Source: Brevundimonas sp. (GTDB lineage Bacteria; Pseudomonadota; Alphaproteobacteria; Caulobacterales; Caulobacteraceae). Taken from it: a stretch of DNA of 64,000 nucleotides. The notes under the pieces were generated by a model, which did no database searches, was not told where the DNA came from, and was given only the letters and a program-made list of their open reading frames with translations. Below are positions 52,274 through 61,458 of this stretch, one piece after another. Position 1 is the stretch's first letter. Every line of letters starts with the position of its first letter. The DNA is taken from the NCBI GenBank assembly GCA_003248965.1, contig QFQU01000018.1, positions 1 through 64,000 of the forward strand. Direction: 5' to 3'. Position numbers and translations under genes: made by a program.

Positions 52274-54103
52274 CCGCGACGATAGACGGACGGGCGCAGC
52301 CCGGGTCTCGCGCCGCAGGGCCGCGATGACGCCGGCGCCCAGCAGCAATGTCTGCTGAAGGATGATGACGCTGACGGCCGGAACCGCGTAGTCGCCATAG
52401 CCCTCGGTCGGGTTGAACAGCGATTCCTGGCGAAGGGTCGGCGCCAGGCGGGCGGCGCGCGCCACCTCTGGCAGGCCATCAAGCCGCTTCTCGATCACGT
52501 CCAGAACCGCCGCGGCGGCGGTTTTGCCGACCGATGTGGCGCGGACCAGATAGCCGCCGTTCAGATAGACGGCCACGCCCTCCGGCGCGCCGCGCGCCAG
52601 TCCCGCCTCGAACCCCTTGGGCAGGACGATCACGCCGTCGACCGCGCCGCGTCGCATCAAGGCCTGGGCGTCTGCGGTCGATCGGGCGACGGCCGCGACG
52701 TCGATGGCGCGGGCGGCGTCCAGGTCTTGAACCAGGGTCCGGACCAGGGGGGTGTCGGTCTCTGCGACCACCGCCAGCGGCAGGCCGGTGGCGGTCTGCC
52801 CGGAATAGGCGGCCGGATAATAGAAGGCGTAGAGGCCGACCGCGAGGATCAGCAGGCTGGCGACGGGCCGGGTGCGGACGATGTTGGCGAACACGGCCCC
52901 GAAGGCCGCCAGGAAGCCGCGCTGGGGCAGGGGAAAGGACAGGGTCTCCGTCTTCGGCTCGCGCTTTCCACGCCAGGCCACGGCCAGGATCGCCAGACCG
53001 AGCGCCGCAACGGTCACGACGCCCAGAACCGCGAGGTCGCCGAGGACGCCGGAGATCGCGCCGTCCGTCACCATCTGGCTGGTCTGGAGGCGAAGGTAAT
53101 AGGTGTAGGGCAGGATGTCGCTCCAGATCCGGGCGAACCGGGGAGCGTGGTCCAGCGGCAGGGTGCCGTTCGAAAAGGCGATGGCGGCGCCTGCATAGAC
53201 GGCCGTGGCCGAGAAGGCCGTGTCGATATCGCCAGCCGCCGCGACCAGCAGGGCCGACAGGGCGACGCTGACGGCGATCAGCGCCGCCATTCCCAGCAGA
53301 AGCAGGGGCAGGGACCCGGCGACGCCCCAGCCGCGAAAACCGCACAGCCAGACGATCCAGGCGAACCCCCACAGGGTGAAGACGATGAAATGCGGCAGCA
53401 GCCGCCCGATCAGGGCCGCCGCCGTGCGGCCCCGGTTGGCGTGCCGGAACGCCTTGAACGAGCCGCCGTCCATCAGCCGCCCGACCGCCAGCACCGCCGA
53501 ACAGGCCGCCAGCAGATGCAGCACGCCCGGCGCCAGCAGACCGCCCAGAAACAGTTCGAAGTTCAGCTGTGGATTGCCGACGATCGAAACCTGGACCGCG
53601 GGCGGCTGGAGCGTCGAGGCCGGCGCGCCCATCTGTCGCGCGCGCTGTTCCAGAATCGGCGCTGCGGCGGCGGCGATCGCGACGCTCTGGCCCGTCGCAG
53701 ACAGGGCGCCGACAGTCTGATAGGCGCCGTTGAAATAGACCGTTATCTGTTCTGGCCGCCGAAAGGCGTTTCGGCTGAACCCGGCGGGGAAGTGGGCGAT
53801 GCTGTAGATCTTGCCTTGCCGCATCAGGCTCAGGGCCGCGTCCAGGGTGGCGGGCGAATAGGCGACGCGCACGCCTGGGCTGGCTTGCATGTTGCGTATC
53901 GCCGCGCGGCTGAAGGCGGAACGGTCCTGATCGACCACGGCGGTGGGTGCGTGACGGATGACGCCGGACGCCAGCATGGCCCCGATGACGACCAGCAGGA
54001 TCAGCGGCAGGCCGAAGGCGACGAAGGCGTCCCAAGGCCGGGTGGTCAACAGCCGCGTCTCGGCCCGGACGGCGGCGCGGAATCCGCCGGTGTCGGCCGT
54101 CAC
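51803..54103 (-). CDS. Tandem ABC-2 type permease without fused ATPase (YhhJ-like)
   Basis: This 766-residue inner-membrane protein contains two complete ABC-2 permease modules in tandem. Each has an N-terminal helix (VAFGLPLILLVVIGAML; PVASLLILAVGLYAFYYP), a large periplasmic domain with the IVLPKGFEAGLARG / AHFPAGFSRNAF motif and a C-terminal helix bundle. Single-module relatives are YhhJ/YbhR. It begins with GTG overlapping the stop of the HlyD-type gene (GTGA). No ATPase gene lies in the operon, so an ATPase must be encoded elsewhere or export is driven differently. It would export a hydrophobic or drug-like compound; the substrate is unknown. Confidence 0.82.
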   Translation of the reverse strand: MTADTGGFRAAVRAETRLLTTRPWDAFVAFGLPLILLVVIGAMLASGVIRHAPTAVVDQDRSAFSRAAIRNMQASPGVRVAYSPATLDAALSLMRQGKIYSIAHFPAGFSRNAFRRPEQITVYFNGAYQTVGALSATGQSVAIAAAAAPILEQRARQMGAPASTLQPPAVQVSIVGNPQLNFELFLGGLLAPGVLHLLAACSAVLAVGRLMDGGSFKAFRHANRGRTAAALIGRLLPHFIVFTLWGFAWIVWLCGFRGWGVAGSLPLLLLGMAALIAVSVALSALLVAAAGDIDTAFSATAVYAGAAIAFSNGTLPLDHAPRFARIWSDILPYTYYLRLQTSQMVTDGAISGVLGDLAVLGVVTVAALGLAILAVAWRGKREPKTETLSFPLPQRGFLAAFGAVFANIVRTRPVASLLILAVGLYAFYYPAAYSGQTATGLPLAVVAETDTPLVRTLVQDLDAARAIDVAAVARSTADAQALMRRGAVDGVIVLPKGFEAGLARGAPEGVAVYLNGGYLVRATSVGKTAAAAVLDVIEKRLDGLPEVARAARLAPTLRQESLFNPTEGYGDYAVPAVSVIILQQTLLLGAGVIAALRRETRAAPVRLSSRLGLWAALTLIGTLSTLLYFGFVFWVQDYPRGGDMTGVLVTAPLFAAAVSALGLWLGGLFDRHERVLQVLVGTSAPLFFLAGSAWPHFMMPQPLVWLAHLSPSTAAVPAFVGFNAMGASLAESWPRVALLTGLAALYGALFLLRTDRADDPKIAARP

Positions 54104-55128
54104 CGCCGCGACCAGTCGAACAGAACGCTCATTCCGGGACGCAGAGTCGGTATCGGCCGGACCGGCTTGGCCTTGGCCTCGAAGCTGCGCACGTCATATC
54201 CGCCAGACTGGCGCGTGGAGCGCCAGGTGGCGAACTCGCCCTGCGGGCTGATCGCCGTGACGCGGAAGGCGACGTTCTTCAGGCCCAGGGCGGGAACGTC
54301 GCCGGTCAGGGTCGCGCCGATTTTCAGATCGTGGAACTGATCCTCGCGCACGGTGAACGTGATCCACGGATCGGCCGTATCGACGATGGTGAAGACCGGC
54401 ACGCCGATCAGGACCAGTTCGCCCACGTTGGAAAAGCGCTGGGACACTTCGCCGGCGTGTGGCGCGACCAGGCGCGTCTCGGCCTTGAGACTGTCGGTTT
54501 CGGCGACGGCCGCCTGGGCTCCGCTGACCTGGGCGTCGGCGACCGTGCGCTCCTGCGGGCGCAGACCGGCGGCGGCCTTGAGGTATTGCTGGCGCGCGGC
54601 CTCGGCCTGGGAGGCGGTCGCGGCGCGTGCGGCTACGGCTTCGTCGCGGCGCTGAGCCGAGATGACGCCTTCGGCGAACAGTGTTTCGGCGCGCCGGGCG
54701 GTCTGGTCGGCCAGACGCGCGGCGGCCTGGGTGCTGCGCCAGACGGATTCGACCGAGCGGACATCTTCGGGGCGAGCGCCTTCGCGGCTCATCGACTGGA
54801 CGGCCTGGGCGGATTGCAGCAGGGCGCGGGCCTGGGCGTCCTTGGCTTCGATCTCGGGGCTGCTGAGCACCGCGAGAACCTCGCCGGCCGCGACCTGCTG
54901 GCCCTCCGAGGCCAGAAGCTGTTCGACGCGGCTGGGCGCCTTGGTCGCCACGGTGAAGGTTTCCGCCTCGACCATGCCCTGGACCTGGTCTGCGGGCGGC
55001 CGCGCCGCCAGGACCAGACCCACGACGATGAACACCAGCAGCAAGGCGACGCCGACCGCGATCAGCCAGAAGCGCAGCGGACGGCGACGGGTCGGAGCTG
55101 GCGGAGAAGGGGCGGGCGTATCGCTCAT
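54100..55128 (-). CDS. HlyD-family periplasmic adaptor of an efflux system
   Basis: This 342-residue membrane-fusion protein has a short cytoplasmic N-terminus, one membrane helix (FWLIAVGVALLLVFIVVGLVL), a first lipoyl half (VATKAPSRVEQLLASEGQQVAAGEVLAVL), a coiled-coil hairpin rich in Ala/Glu/Gln (about residues 95-200) and a second lipoyl half (ETRLVAPHAGEVSQRFSNVGELV), then a beta-barrel domain. It resembles the YhiI/YbhG branch that works with ABC-2 permeases. The ATG overlaps the stop of the TolC-like gene as ATGA, and its stop overlaps the permease start, giving a fully coupled tripartite operon. Confidence 0.9.
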   Translation of the reverse strand: MSDTPAPSPPAPTRRRPLRFWLIAVGVALLLVFIVVGLVLAARPPADQVQGMVEAETFTVATKAPSRVEQLLASEGQQVAAGEVLAVLSSPEIEAKDAQARALLQSAQAVQSMSREGARPEDVRSVESVWRSTQAAARLADQTARRAETLFAEGVISAQRRDEAVAARAATASQAEAARQQYLKAAAGLRPQERTVADAQVSGAQAAVAETDSLKAETRLVAPHAGEVSQRFSNVGELVLIGVPVFTIVDTADPWITFTVREDQFHDLKIGATLTGDVPALGLKNVAFRVTAISPQGEFATWRSTRQSGGYDVRSFEAKAKPVRPIPTLRPGMSVLFDWSRR

Positions 55129-56702
55129 GGGGCGCTGATCCGGTCGTCGCGTTCGAGGAAGTCGTCGAGGCCTTGCTGGCCGCCGGCGGCCGCAAGCAAG
55201 GCCGCCAGGCTGAGGTCGTATTCATAGGCCGCGGCGGCGCGTTGCAGCCGGGCCGCGCCCAGAAGGTTGCGGGCGTCCACCACGGCCGCTGCGGTCGCTT
55301 CGCCCTCGCGGAAGCCGATCTCCTGCACGCGCAGATTCTCCTGGGCGGCCGTCAGGCTGGACTCCATCGACAGGAATTGCCGGCGCGACAACTCGACCTG
55401 ATTGTAGGCGCGCGTCACCAGAAGGCGAATGTCGTCGCGCGCCTGGCGCTCGCCTTCGCCGGCCGCCATCGCCTGGGCGCGGGCCGCGCCGGCCATGCGT
55501 CGCCGGTCGATGGAAGACATCAGCGTATAGCGCGCGCCGACGCCGACGGCCCAATCCGGCTCCGTCGGCAGGGCGTTGTCGGGGTTCAGGTTGTAGGTTC
55601 CGAAGGCGTAGACCGACGGCCGCAGGCGAGAGACCGCCAGATCGACCCCCGCCTCGGCCAGGTCACGCCCTGCCCGAGCCTGGGCGATGCGGGCGTTCGA
55701 CTGGACGGCCTGGCTCACGAAGACGTCCATCGGACCGACGGAGGCGCGGTTGACGAACAAAGCGGTGGTGGGTTGCACACCGGCCTCGACGCCCACCACG
55801 CGGCCCAGGGACTGGACGGCGTTGTCGTATTCCAGTTGGGCGCGCTCCAGCTGTCGCTGCGACGCGTCGCGCGCGACCTCGACCTGGAGACGCTGGGATC
55901 GGCTGAGCACGCCTTCCTCCTCCATCCGCCGGGCGTTGCGCAGATGCAGATCGAACCCGTCGCGGGTGTCGGTGGCGATCCGCACCGCCTCGGCCGCCAG
56001 GACCTGGCCGAAATAGGCCCGCGCCAGGTTGACCGATTCCAGGTCCATCGCCTCGCGCCGCCGCGCCTGCGCCAAATCGCTGTTGGCGGCGGCGGCGCGT
56101 TGCAGCGCGGGAATGGCGCCGCCCGTATAGATGGGCTGGAGCGCCGTCACGGTGGGCCGAAAGGCGGTGTCCTCGACCTCAAGCCGCACGTCGGACGGCA
56201 GGGCGGCGAACACCTCGGGCAGGGCGGCCTGGAGTCGCTGGCCGATTGTCTGGAGAATGTCGCCGGGCAGACCCGGCAGGTCCGCGATCAGTCCCGGTAT
56301 CGCCTCGCCCAGTTCGATCTGGGCCGCGTCGTATGCCTTAGTCAGCGAGAGATCGAAACTCTTGTGATAGCGAATCGCCTGGGCGTCGATCGCGACAGTG
56401 GGACGCCGCAGGCCGGCCGCCGCCTCCGCCTGGTTCCGCGCGGCCTCGACGCCGTAGTCGGCCGCGCGCGTCAGGGAGGACGTCGATCTCAGACGGGCGT
56501 CCGCCTCGGCATAGGACAGGGGGGAGCGTTCCAGCGTCGATTGTTGCGCCGCGCTCGTCGCGGCCATCGCCAGCGACAGACCTATGCCTATCAGGCCCAC
56601 GACGCCGTCCCGAACGCGTCGGCGATCAGAACGCCGTCTGCGACCCTCGATCCTGCGATGACCACCTAGTCCCCTCCGCCCGGGCCAACTGCCGATACCC
56701 AT
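55125..56702 (-). CDS. TolC-family outer-membrane efflux protein
   Basis: The outer-membrane exit duct of the tripartite system shows the duplicated TolC/OEP helical repeats: long Ala/Gln/Arg-rich helices such as ALQRAAAANSDLAQARRREAM and DLHLRNARRMEEEGVLSRSQ, then AQARAGRDLAEAGVDLAVSRLRPSV and LVTRAYNQVELSRRQFLSME. The N-terminus is uncertain. The Met at 56702 gives 525 residues with a very basic stretch before the signal helix. A GTG at 56600 would place the start right at the signal peptide (GLIGIGLSLAMAATSAAQQ). It is first in the operon. The 120 bases upstream contain the hairpin at 56781. Confidence 0.85.
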   Translation of the reverse strand: MGIGSWPGRRGLGGHRRIEGRRRRSDRRRVRDGVVGLIGIGLSLAMAATSAAQQSTLERSPLSYAEADARLRSTSSLTRAADYGVEAARNQAEAAAGLRRPTVAIDAQAIRYHKSFDLSLTKAYDAAQIELGEAIPGLIADLPGLPGDILQTIGQRLQAALPEVFAALPSDVRLEVEDTAFRPTVTALQPIYTGGAIPALQRAAAANSDLAQARRREAMDLESVNLARAYFGQVLAAEAVRIATDTRDGFDLHLRNARRMEEEGVLSRSQRLQVEVARDASQRQLERAQLEYDNAVQSLGRVVGVEAGVQPTTALFVNRASVGPMDVFVSQAVQSNARIAQARAGRDLAEAGVDLAVSRLRPSVYAFGTYNLNPDNALPTEPDWAVGVGARYTLMSSIDRRRMAGAARAQAMAAGEGERQARDDIRLLVTRAYNQVELSRRQFLSMESSLTAAQENLRVQEIGFREGEATAAAVVDARNLLGAARLQRAAAAYEYDLSLAALLAAAGGQQGLDDFLERDDRISAP

Positions 56703-56780
56703 TTCTGAAACGTGTACGGGCTTTTGTCGTCGTTGAGTAGGGCGCAGGCGTTTGGCGCATCGGGCCGGCTCGGTTCGGAC

Positions 56781-56810
56781 CGCGGCGGGCGTTGGACCAC
56801 GCCCGCCGCG
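56781..56810 (-). terminator. Perfect 12-bp GC-rich hairpin after the M14 peptidase gene
   Basis: CGCGGCGGGCGT and ACGCCCGCCGCG pair perfectly around a six-base loop (TGGACC), 13 bases beyond the peptidase stop on the minus strand. No T tract follows, so it may act as a non-canonical terminator or mRNA 3'-end stabiliser between the peptidase and the TolC operon. Confidence 0.5.
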
Positions 56811-56822
56811 ACCTGATGCAGG

Positions 56823-59597
56823 CTACTGCTCGTGCGAGACCGCCGGCCCATAGAACAGGGCGTTGAACAGCAGGCGCGTGGAGGCCCGCGCCTGGGCGCG
56901 GTTGACCACGTCCGGTCCCAGGACGATCACCCGGCCTTGGCCGTGCGGCAGATCCAGCACAGCATCGGCGCCGGACAGCTTCTGAGGACCGATGGCCCAG
57001 CCGCTGGAGACCGCCACCTGCTCCGGATAGCGGACGATGGATGCCCCTTCGCCGGCATGGCGGAAGCCGGTGTTGCGGTTGAAAAAGACGTCAAGCCGGT
57101 CTGTGACGCCGAAGGCCAGGGGCCGGCGGTTGTCCACCTCGGTCCGCAACAGGGCGCCGGGGATGAAGAAATCGGTCGAGGCGGGCGGCTTGCCGTCCGC
57201 GCCCAGCAGCACGTCCTGCACTGGCGCGCCCAGGGCGGCGGCCAGACGATGCGAGGAGCCGATGGTCACGACGCTGCCGCCGCCGCGCACGAAGGCGTCG
57301 ATCTGCGGATAGGTCTTGTCGGCGCTGATGGTCCCCAGCCAAGAGCGATACTCCGCCGGTATGGAGTCGGGCGCGGGTTGGTCGCGCTGGTCCGACAGGT
57401 CGGCGGGGATCATGTCGGAGGCGAAGACCAGGACGTCGAAATCCTTGGCCAGGTCGCCGGCGTCCAGACGCTGCGGATAGACGATCTGGAACGGGTATTC
57501 GTACTGTTCCAGCAGCCAGCGCGTCCAGCCCGAGGCCATCGAGCCGCCGTAGCGATCCACCAGGCCGATTCGCACGGGCTTCAGGGCGATCTTTTCGCCG
57601 CCTGGCGCGCGGGCGGCGGCGTAGGCGTTCAGGCCCAGGTCGCGCACCGCCGCCTCGACGATCGGGCGGGCCTTGTCGTCGGCCGGAATCCACAGGGCGC
57701 CGGGGGCCAGGGTGGCGCGGCCTGCGCGGGTTTCGCCTTCCTGCCAGAAGACCGGCACGCCCGCCTTCAACAGACGGTTGGACAGGATGTAGCCGTTGAC
57801 CGGCGCGTGGTCGATAAGCCAGCCGGCCCGGCCGGAACCTTCGATCTTGCCGGGCGGCGGAGCCATGACGTCGGAGACCCGTTCGGTCGGCGCCTGGAAG
57901 CCGTCCAGGATGCGGTCGAACTTCACCCCCATCTGCAAGGCTAGGGTGTAGCCAGTCGCGTCATAGGGCAGTTTGGGCGGACCGCCCGGATATTGCAGGT
58001 CGTGCGGGTGATCCTGCGGCTCGAACATGTCCAGCACATGCGGGCGATAGGCCTGGGCCGTCCGCACGACATAGGAACCGGCCGGATAGGTCTTGCCCTC
58101 GACGGTGAAGGCGCGCGTGGCGCGGTCCACGTCCACCCCGGTCTTGATCAGACTGTTCAGGAAGGCCACCGCGGTCGGCAGGTCCGCCTGATCCGCCGGG
58201 ATGACATAGCCGCGCGGATCGCGCCGTTCGGGCGCATGCAGGATACGGTCGTAAAGGGCGGGATCGATACGTCGGGCGTTCTCGCCGGCCGCCGCCTCCA
58301 GGGCCTCCACCCCCGTCGGCGTGATGCGCCAGGTGTCGGTGTTGCCCTTGTCGATGGCGTTCTGGCCCATGCGCCAGATGTTGAACAACAGTCGGTCCTT
58401 GTTGCGCGAGGCGTAGTTCAGGACGGCGCGGTTGATGGACTGGGAATATTCGATCGACTGGGCGAAATGCCAGGGTTGCGGCGCGATGGGCATGGGCAGG
58501 TCGTTGCGCGGCAGCTGGTTGTCCGGGATCAGGCCGATCTGGCTGGGCGTCGGGTGGCCGGTGATCTCGGTCAGCAGGCCGACGGCGTTGTGGAAATAGG
58601 TGATGGACCGCTCCATCCCGTTGTTCCAGGTCGAGTAGTTGGCGCCGCTGCGCATCGTCGAGCCGGGGTTGCCCTCCTCGATCAGGCGGCTGTGCATGGC
58701 CGCTCCGACTTCCGACAACGTGCCCATGACCAGGGGGTCGTAGTTGTAGTTGAAGGGGTCGCGGAACGGCGGCATGAACACCACCGTCCCGGCCGGGGCC
58801 GTCTGGTGGTGGTTGTAGATGATCTGCGGGAACCACTCGCGGAAAAACTGCCGGTTGACGTTGGTGGTCTCGGCCATGGCCGACAGATAATAGTCGCGGT
58901 TGTTATCGTGGCCGACGTACTTCTGGTACAGCACCGGGAGTGAGTTGAACTCGCGCTTCAGCGGGTCGGTGTTGCGCATGTACCAGTTGGAAACCAGCTC
59001 CATCCCGTCCGGGTTCAGCGGCGCGAACAAGATGACGGTGTCGTTCAGGACGCGCAGGGCCTCGGGGTCCTGGGCGGTCAGCCACTCGTAGACGGTGGCG
59101 ATCAGGGCCTGGGGCGGGACGGTCTCGGTGGCGTGCAGTCCGCCGTCGATCCAGACCACGGCCTTGCCCTCTGCGGCCATGGCGTGCGCCTCGGCCTCGC
59201 TCACGCCCTCGGCCTTGGCCAGGCGGCGCGCAATCTCCCGATAGCGGTCCAGATGGGCCAGGTTCTCGGGCGTGGAGACGATGGCGATGTATTGGGTGCG
59301 GCCCTCCGACGTCTTGCCGATCTCCACCAGCTTCATTCGATCGGACTGGCTGGCCAGGGTCTTCAGATAGGCTTCCCACTGGGTGTAGTTGACCAGTTGA
59401 TAGTCGGCGCCGATGTCGAAACCGAAGGCTTCGCGCGGCGTAGTGATATGAGCCGCTGGCGGCGCGGCGATCGCGGTCGCGGCGGAGACGTTGGGCGCGA
59501 CGGCCGCTTCCAACGCCAGCACGCTGGTGGACGACAGCGCCAGAAGCGCCAATCCGGTGGTCAGGCCGACGGACAGGCCTGCGATGGAACGGGTCAT
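56823..59597 (-). CDS. Exported M14-family zinc carboxypeptidase
   Basis: This 924-residue peptidase starts at 59597, where AGGAG lies 6 bases upstream of the ATG; an earlier Met at 59618 has no such site. After a signal peptide ending VLALE, the M14 catalytic domain shows the zinc pair His155/Glu158 in GGLHATE, substrate-binding NPDGMELVSNWYMRN, the later His in IIYNHHQTAP and the catalytic Glu in LLTEITGHPTP. The C-terminal 450 residues contain a glutamine-amidotransferase-like fold segment (FDVLVFASDMIP, GGGSVVTIGSS) common to large M14 proteins in this group. It is divergent from the ECF sigma/FecR/receptor set, suggesting peptide degradation paired with uptake. Confidence 0.88.
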   Translation of the reverse strand: MTRSIAGLSVGLTTGLALLALSSTSVLALEAAVAPNVSAATAIAAPPAAHITTPREAFGFDIGADYQLVNYTQWEAYLKTLASQSDRMKLVEIGKTSEGRTQYIAIVSTPENLAHLDRYREIARRLAKAEGVSEAEAHAMAAEGKAVVWIDGGLHATETVPPQALIATVYEWLTAQDPEALRVLNDTVILFAPLNPDGMELVSNWYMRNTDPLKREFNSLPVLYQKYVGHDNNRDYYLSAMAETTNVNRQFFREWFPQIIYNHHQTAPAGTVVFMPPFRDPFNYNYDPLVMGTLSEVGAAMHSRLIEEGNPGSTMRSGANYSTWNNGMERSITYFHNAVGLLTEITGHPTPSQIGLIPDNQLPRNDLPMPIAPQPWHFAQSIEYSQSINRAVLNYASRNKDRLLFNIWRMGQNAIDKGNTDTWRITPTGVEALEAAAGENARRIDPALYDRILHAPERRDPRGYVIPADQADLPTAVAFLNSLIKTGVDVDRATRAFTVEGKTYPAGSYVVRTAQAYRPHVLDMFEPQDHPHDLQYPGGPPKLPYDATGYTLALQMGVKFDRILDGFQAPTERVSDVMAPPPGKIEGSGRAGWLIDHAPVNGYILSNRLLKAGVPVFWQEGETRAGRATLAPGALWIPADDKARPIVEAAVRDLGLNAYAAARAPGGEKIALKPVRIGLVDRYGGSMASGWTRWLLEQYEYPFQIVYPQRLDAGDLAKDFDVLVFASDMIPADLSDQRDQPAPDSIPAEYRSWLGTISADKTYPQIDAFVRGGGSVVTIGSSHRLAAALGAPVQDVLLGADGKPPASTDFFIPGALLRTEVDNRRPLAFGVTDRLDVFFNRNTGFRHAGEGASIVRYPEQVAVSSGWAIGPQKLSGADAVLDLPHGQGRVIVLGPDVVNRAQARASTRLLFNALFYGPAVSHEQ

Positions 59598-59671
59598 GCG
59601 ATCTCCTGGTGCGGTCATTGTGATCGGCCTAATGCGAGGCGCCAGCCCAGCTTGGCCCTTTCGTTGGGGGG

Positions 59672-59684
59672 ACGCAACTTGCGT
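59672..59684. promoter_or_regulatory. Palindrome in the M14 / ECF-sigma divergent region
   Basis: ACGCAA-C-TTGCGT is a perfect inverted repeat, further bracketed by GGGG on the left and CCCC on the right. It sits 75 bases upstream of the peptidase start and about 115 bases upstream of the sigma-factor start. It may be an operator, or an mRNA stem. Its core CGCAACTTGC also occurs in the 12.7-kb inverted repeats. Confidence 0.35.
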
Positions 59685-59797
59685 AACCCCGGTTCAAGAC
59701 GTGTCGTCGTGTAATTTTCCTCCACCGTATCGGCCAATGGCGGCGAAGATTGCCGGGCGGCTTGAGTTGGACAGTTCGTCCATGCAATGAACGCGGC

Positions 59798-60394
59798 ATG
59801 GGGGTATCGGACGAAAGGGCGCTGTGGCTGGCCAGCCACGTCATGCCGCACGAAGCGGGGCTGCGCGGCTGGCTGCGTCGCAGCCGCCAATCCGAATTCG
59901 ACATCGACGACATCGTGCAGGAGGCCTACGCCAAGCTGGTGACGACGCCGGACGTCGCCGCCATCGGCAATGTCCGGGCCTATTTCTACCGCACGGCCTA
60001 TTCCGTTCTGGTCAGCCGGTTGCGGCGCAAGAGCGTGGTGTCGATCCATTCGCTGGCCGACATCGAGGCGCTGCAGGCGGCGGTGGACACCATCACGCCC
60101 GAAGACCAGCTGATGGCCCGAAACGCGCTGCAACAGCTCAGCGACGTAATTCGCCGCATGCCCGAGAAGACGCAGCGGGTTTTCGTCCTCAGCCGGGTGT
60201 CTGGCCTGTCGCAGAAGGAGGTCGCCCGCCAGACCGGCTTCCCTGAAAGCACGGTCGAAAAACATATCGCCAAGGGCTTCTCCCTGTTGATGGAAGCCTA
60301 TGCGAATGGAGGATTCGAAGGGCTTGCAACGTCTAGGAGTGTGAAACAGAAACACGGGCGTGTGCATGGTCGAGCCGACAAGCCAGGACGTTGA
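59798..60394 (+). CDS. ECF RNA polymerase sigma factor (FecI-like)
   Basis: This 198-residue extracytoplasmic-function sigma factor has region 2 with FDIDDIVQEAYAKLVTTPDV and VRAYFYRTAYSVLVSRLRRK, and region 4 with LPEKTQRVFVLSRVSGLSQKEVA-type sequence (here MPEKTQRVFVLSRV) followed by GFPESTVEKHIAKGFSLL. This matches the FecI/PvdS-like group controlled by FecR-type anti-sigma factors. The downstream fecR-like gene begins inside its last codons (29-base overlap). It would activate the receptor gene at 61459 on a surface signal. The ATG at 59798 gives the usual short region before sigma-2. Confidence 0.9.
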   Translation: MGVSDERALWLASHVMPHEAGLRGWLRRSRQSEFDIDDIVQEAYAKLVTTPDVAAIGNVRAYFYRTAYSVLVSRLRRKSVVSIHSLADIEALQAAVDTITPEDQLMARNALQQLSDVIRRMPEKTQRVFVLSRVSGLSQKEVARQTGFPESTVEKHIAKGFSLLMEAYANGGFEGLATSRSVKQKHGRVHGRADKPGR

Positions 60395-61316
60395 ACAGAC
60401 CGCCTGCCTCTGGGCGGCGCGGCTTGACGACGGCCCGTTGCCGGCGGCCGATCAAACGCGGCTGGACGCCTGGCTTGCGTCGGACCCTCGAAACCTGGGC
60501 GCTTTTGCGCGCGCGCGGGCCGTGGCCGTGCACAGCCGTCGGGCCGGGGGCCTGGCCGGCGGCGCGCCGCTGCGGTCGTTGTCGTCCGCGCCTCGCGGAG
60601 GGTTGAGCCGTCGCGCCCTGATCGCGGCTTGCGTGCCGGCGGCCCTGGGCGGCGCGGGCGCCTGGGCTCTCCTGCGGCAAAGCACCGTCTCCTTTAGTAC
60701 GCGCCGGGGCGAGACACGGGTCGTGCCGCTGGAAGACGGCTCGGTCATGACGGTCAACACCCTGTCCGCCGGCGTCGTCCGATACGGTCAGAGCGCCCGC
60801 ACGGTGATGCTGAAGAGCGGAGAGGCGCTTTTCAACGTCGTCGCCGACGTCGGCCGTCCCTTCGTCGTCCGTTCGGGCGACACCACCGTGGTGGCGAACG
60901 GCGCCAGCTTCCTGGTCCGGCGCCTGGCTGACCGGCCGCTCCAGGTCGTTTCGTTCGGCGGCGACGTCGAGATAAAGGGCGATGTCGGACGACGCCTCAA
61001 GCTGGCCGCCAACACCCAGGCTATGGTGCACGACGGCGCACTGCCTCAGAGCGTGGGTCTGGTGGACGTGGACCGCGAGCTGGCCTGGCGGCGCGGGCGG
61101 ATCCAACTGGAGAACGAGACCCTGTCCCAGGCCGCTCAAGAGTTTTCGCGCTACAACGACACGCCCATCGTCATGGCGGACAGCGGTGTGGCGGGTCTCA
61201 GGATCACCGGCCTGTTTGTCGCCAACGATCCCGTCGCCTTCGCCAAGGCCGCCGCTGGCAGTCTGGATTTGAAGGTCGATGTGAACGCCCAGCAGATCGT
61301 GTTGGCTCGCGCCTGA
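60366..61316 (+). CDS. FecR-type anti-sigma / signal-transducing membrane protein
   Basis: This 316-residue inner-membrane regulator has a cytoplasmic N-terminal domain (DUF4880 type: ACLWAARLDDGPLPAADQTRLDAWLASDPRN) that binds the sigma factor. A membrane segment near residues 85-103 (ALIAACVPAALGGAGAWALL) follows, then the periplasmic FecR domain (TRRGETRVVPLEDGSVMTVN, KSGEALFNVVADVGRPFVV). The C-terminal portion contains an STN-like stretch (SQAAQEFSRYNDTPIVMAD). It relays ligand occupancy of the receptor at 61459 to the sigma factor. The ATG at 60366 is used; a GTG two codons earlier is possible. Confidence 0.9.
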   Translation: MVEPTSQDVEQTACLWAARLDDGPLPAADQTRLDAWLASDPRNLGAFARARAVAVHSRRAGGLAGGAPLRSLSSAPRGGLSRRALIAACVPAALGGAGAWALLRQSTVSFSTRRGETRVVPLEDGSVMTVNTLSAGVVRYGQSARTVMLKSGEALFNVVADVGRPFVVRSGDTTVVANGASFLVRRLADRPLQVVSFGGDVEIKGDVGRRLKLAANTQAMVHDGALPQSVGLVDVDRELAWRRGRIQLENETLSQAAQEFSRYNDTPIVMADSGVAGLRITGLFVANDPVAFAKAAAGSLDLKVDVNAQQIVLARA

Positions 61317-61458
61317 TTCCGACGCGGCGCTCCTGAAGCGCAATCATGCCGCTGGGGCCGCCCCGGGGCTGATCGATCTTTTTTTGGAGGAAATGCGACA
61401 GCCCTGCGTCTCAGCAATGACCCGCGGGGGCGGGCGACGTAGACGAACGGGGGCGGGC

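Noticed and set aside
61350..61393. GC-rich run followed by seven T before the FecA-like receptor as a terminator
   Set aside because: The possible stem is poor and is separated from the T run by about ten bases; the T run also merges with a GGAGG sequence.
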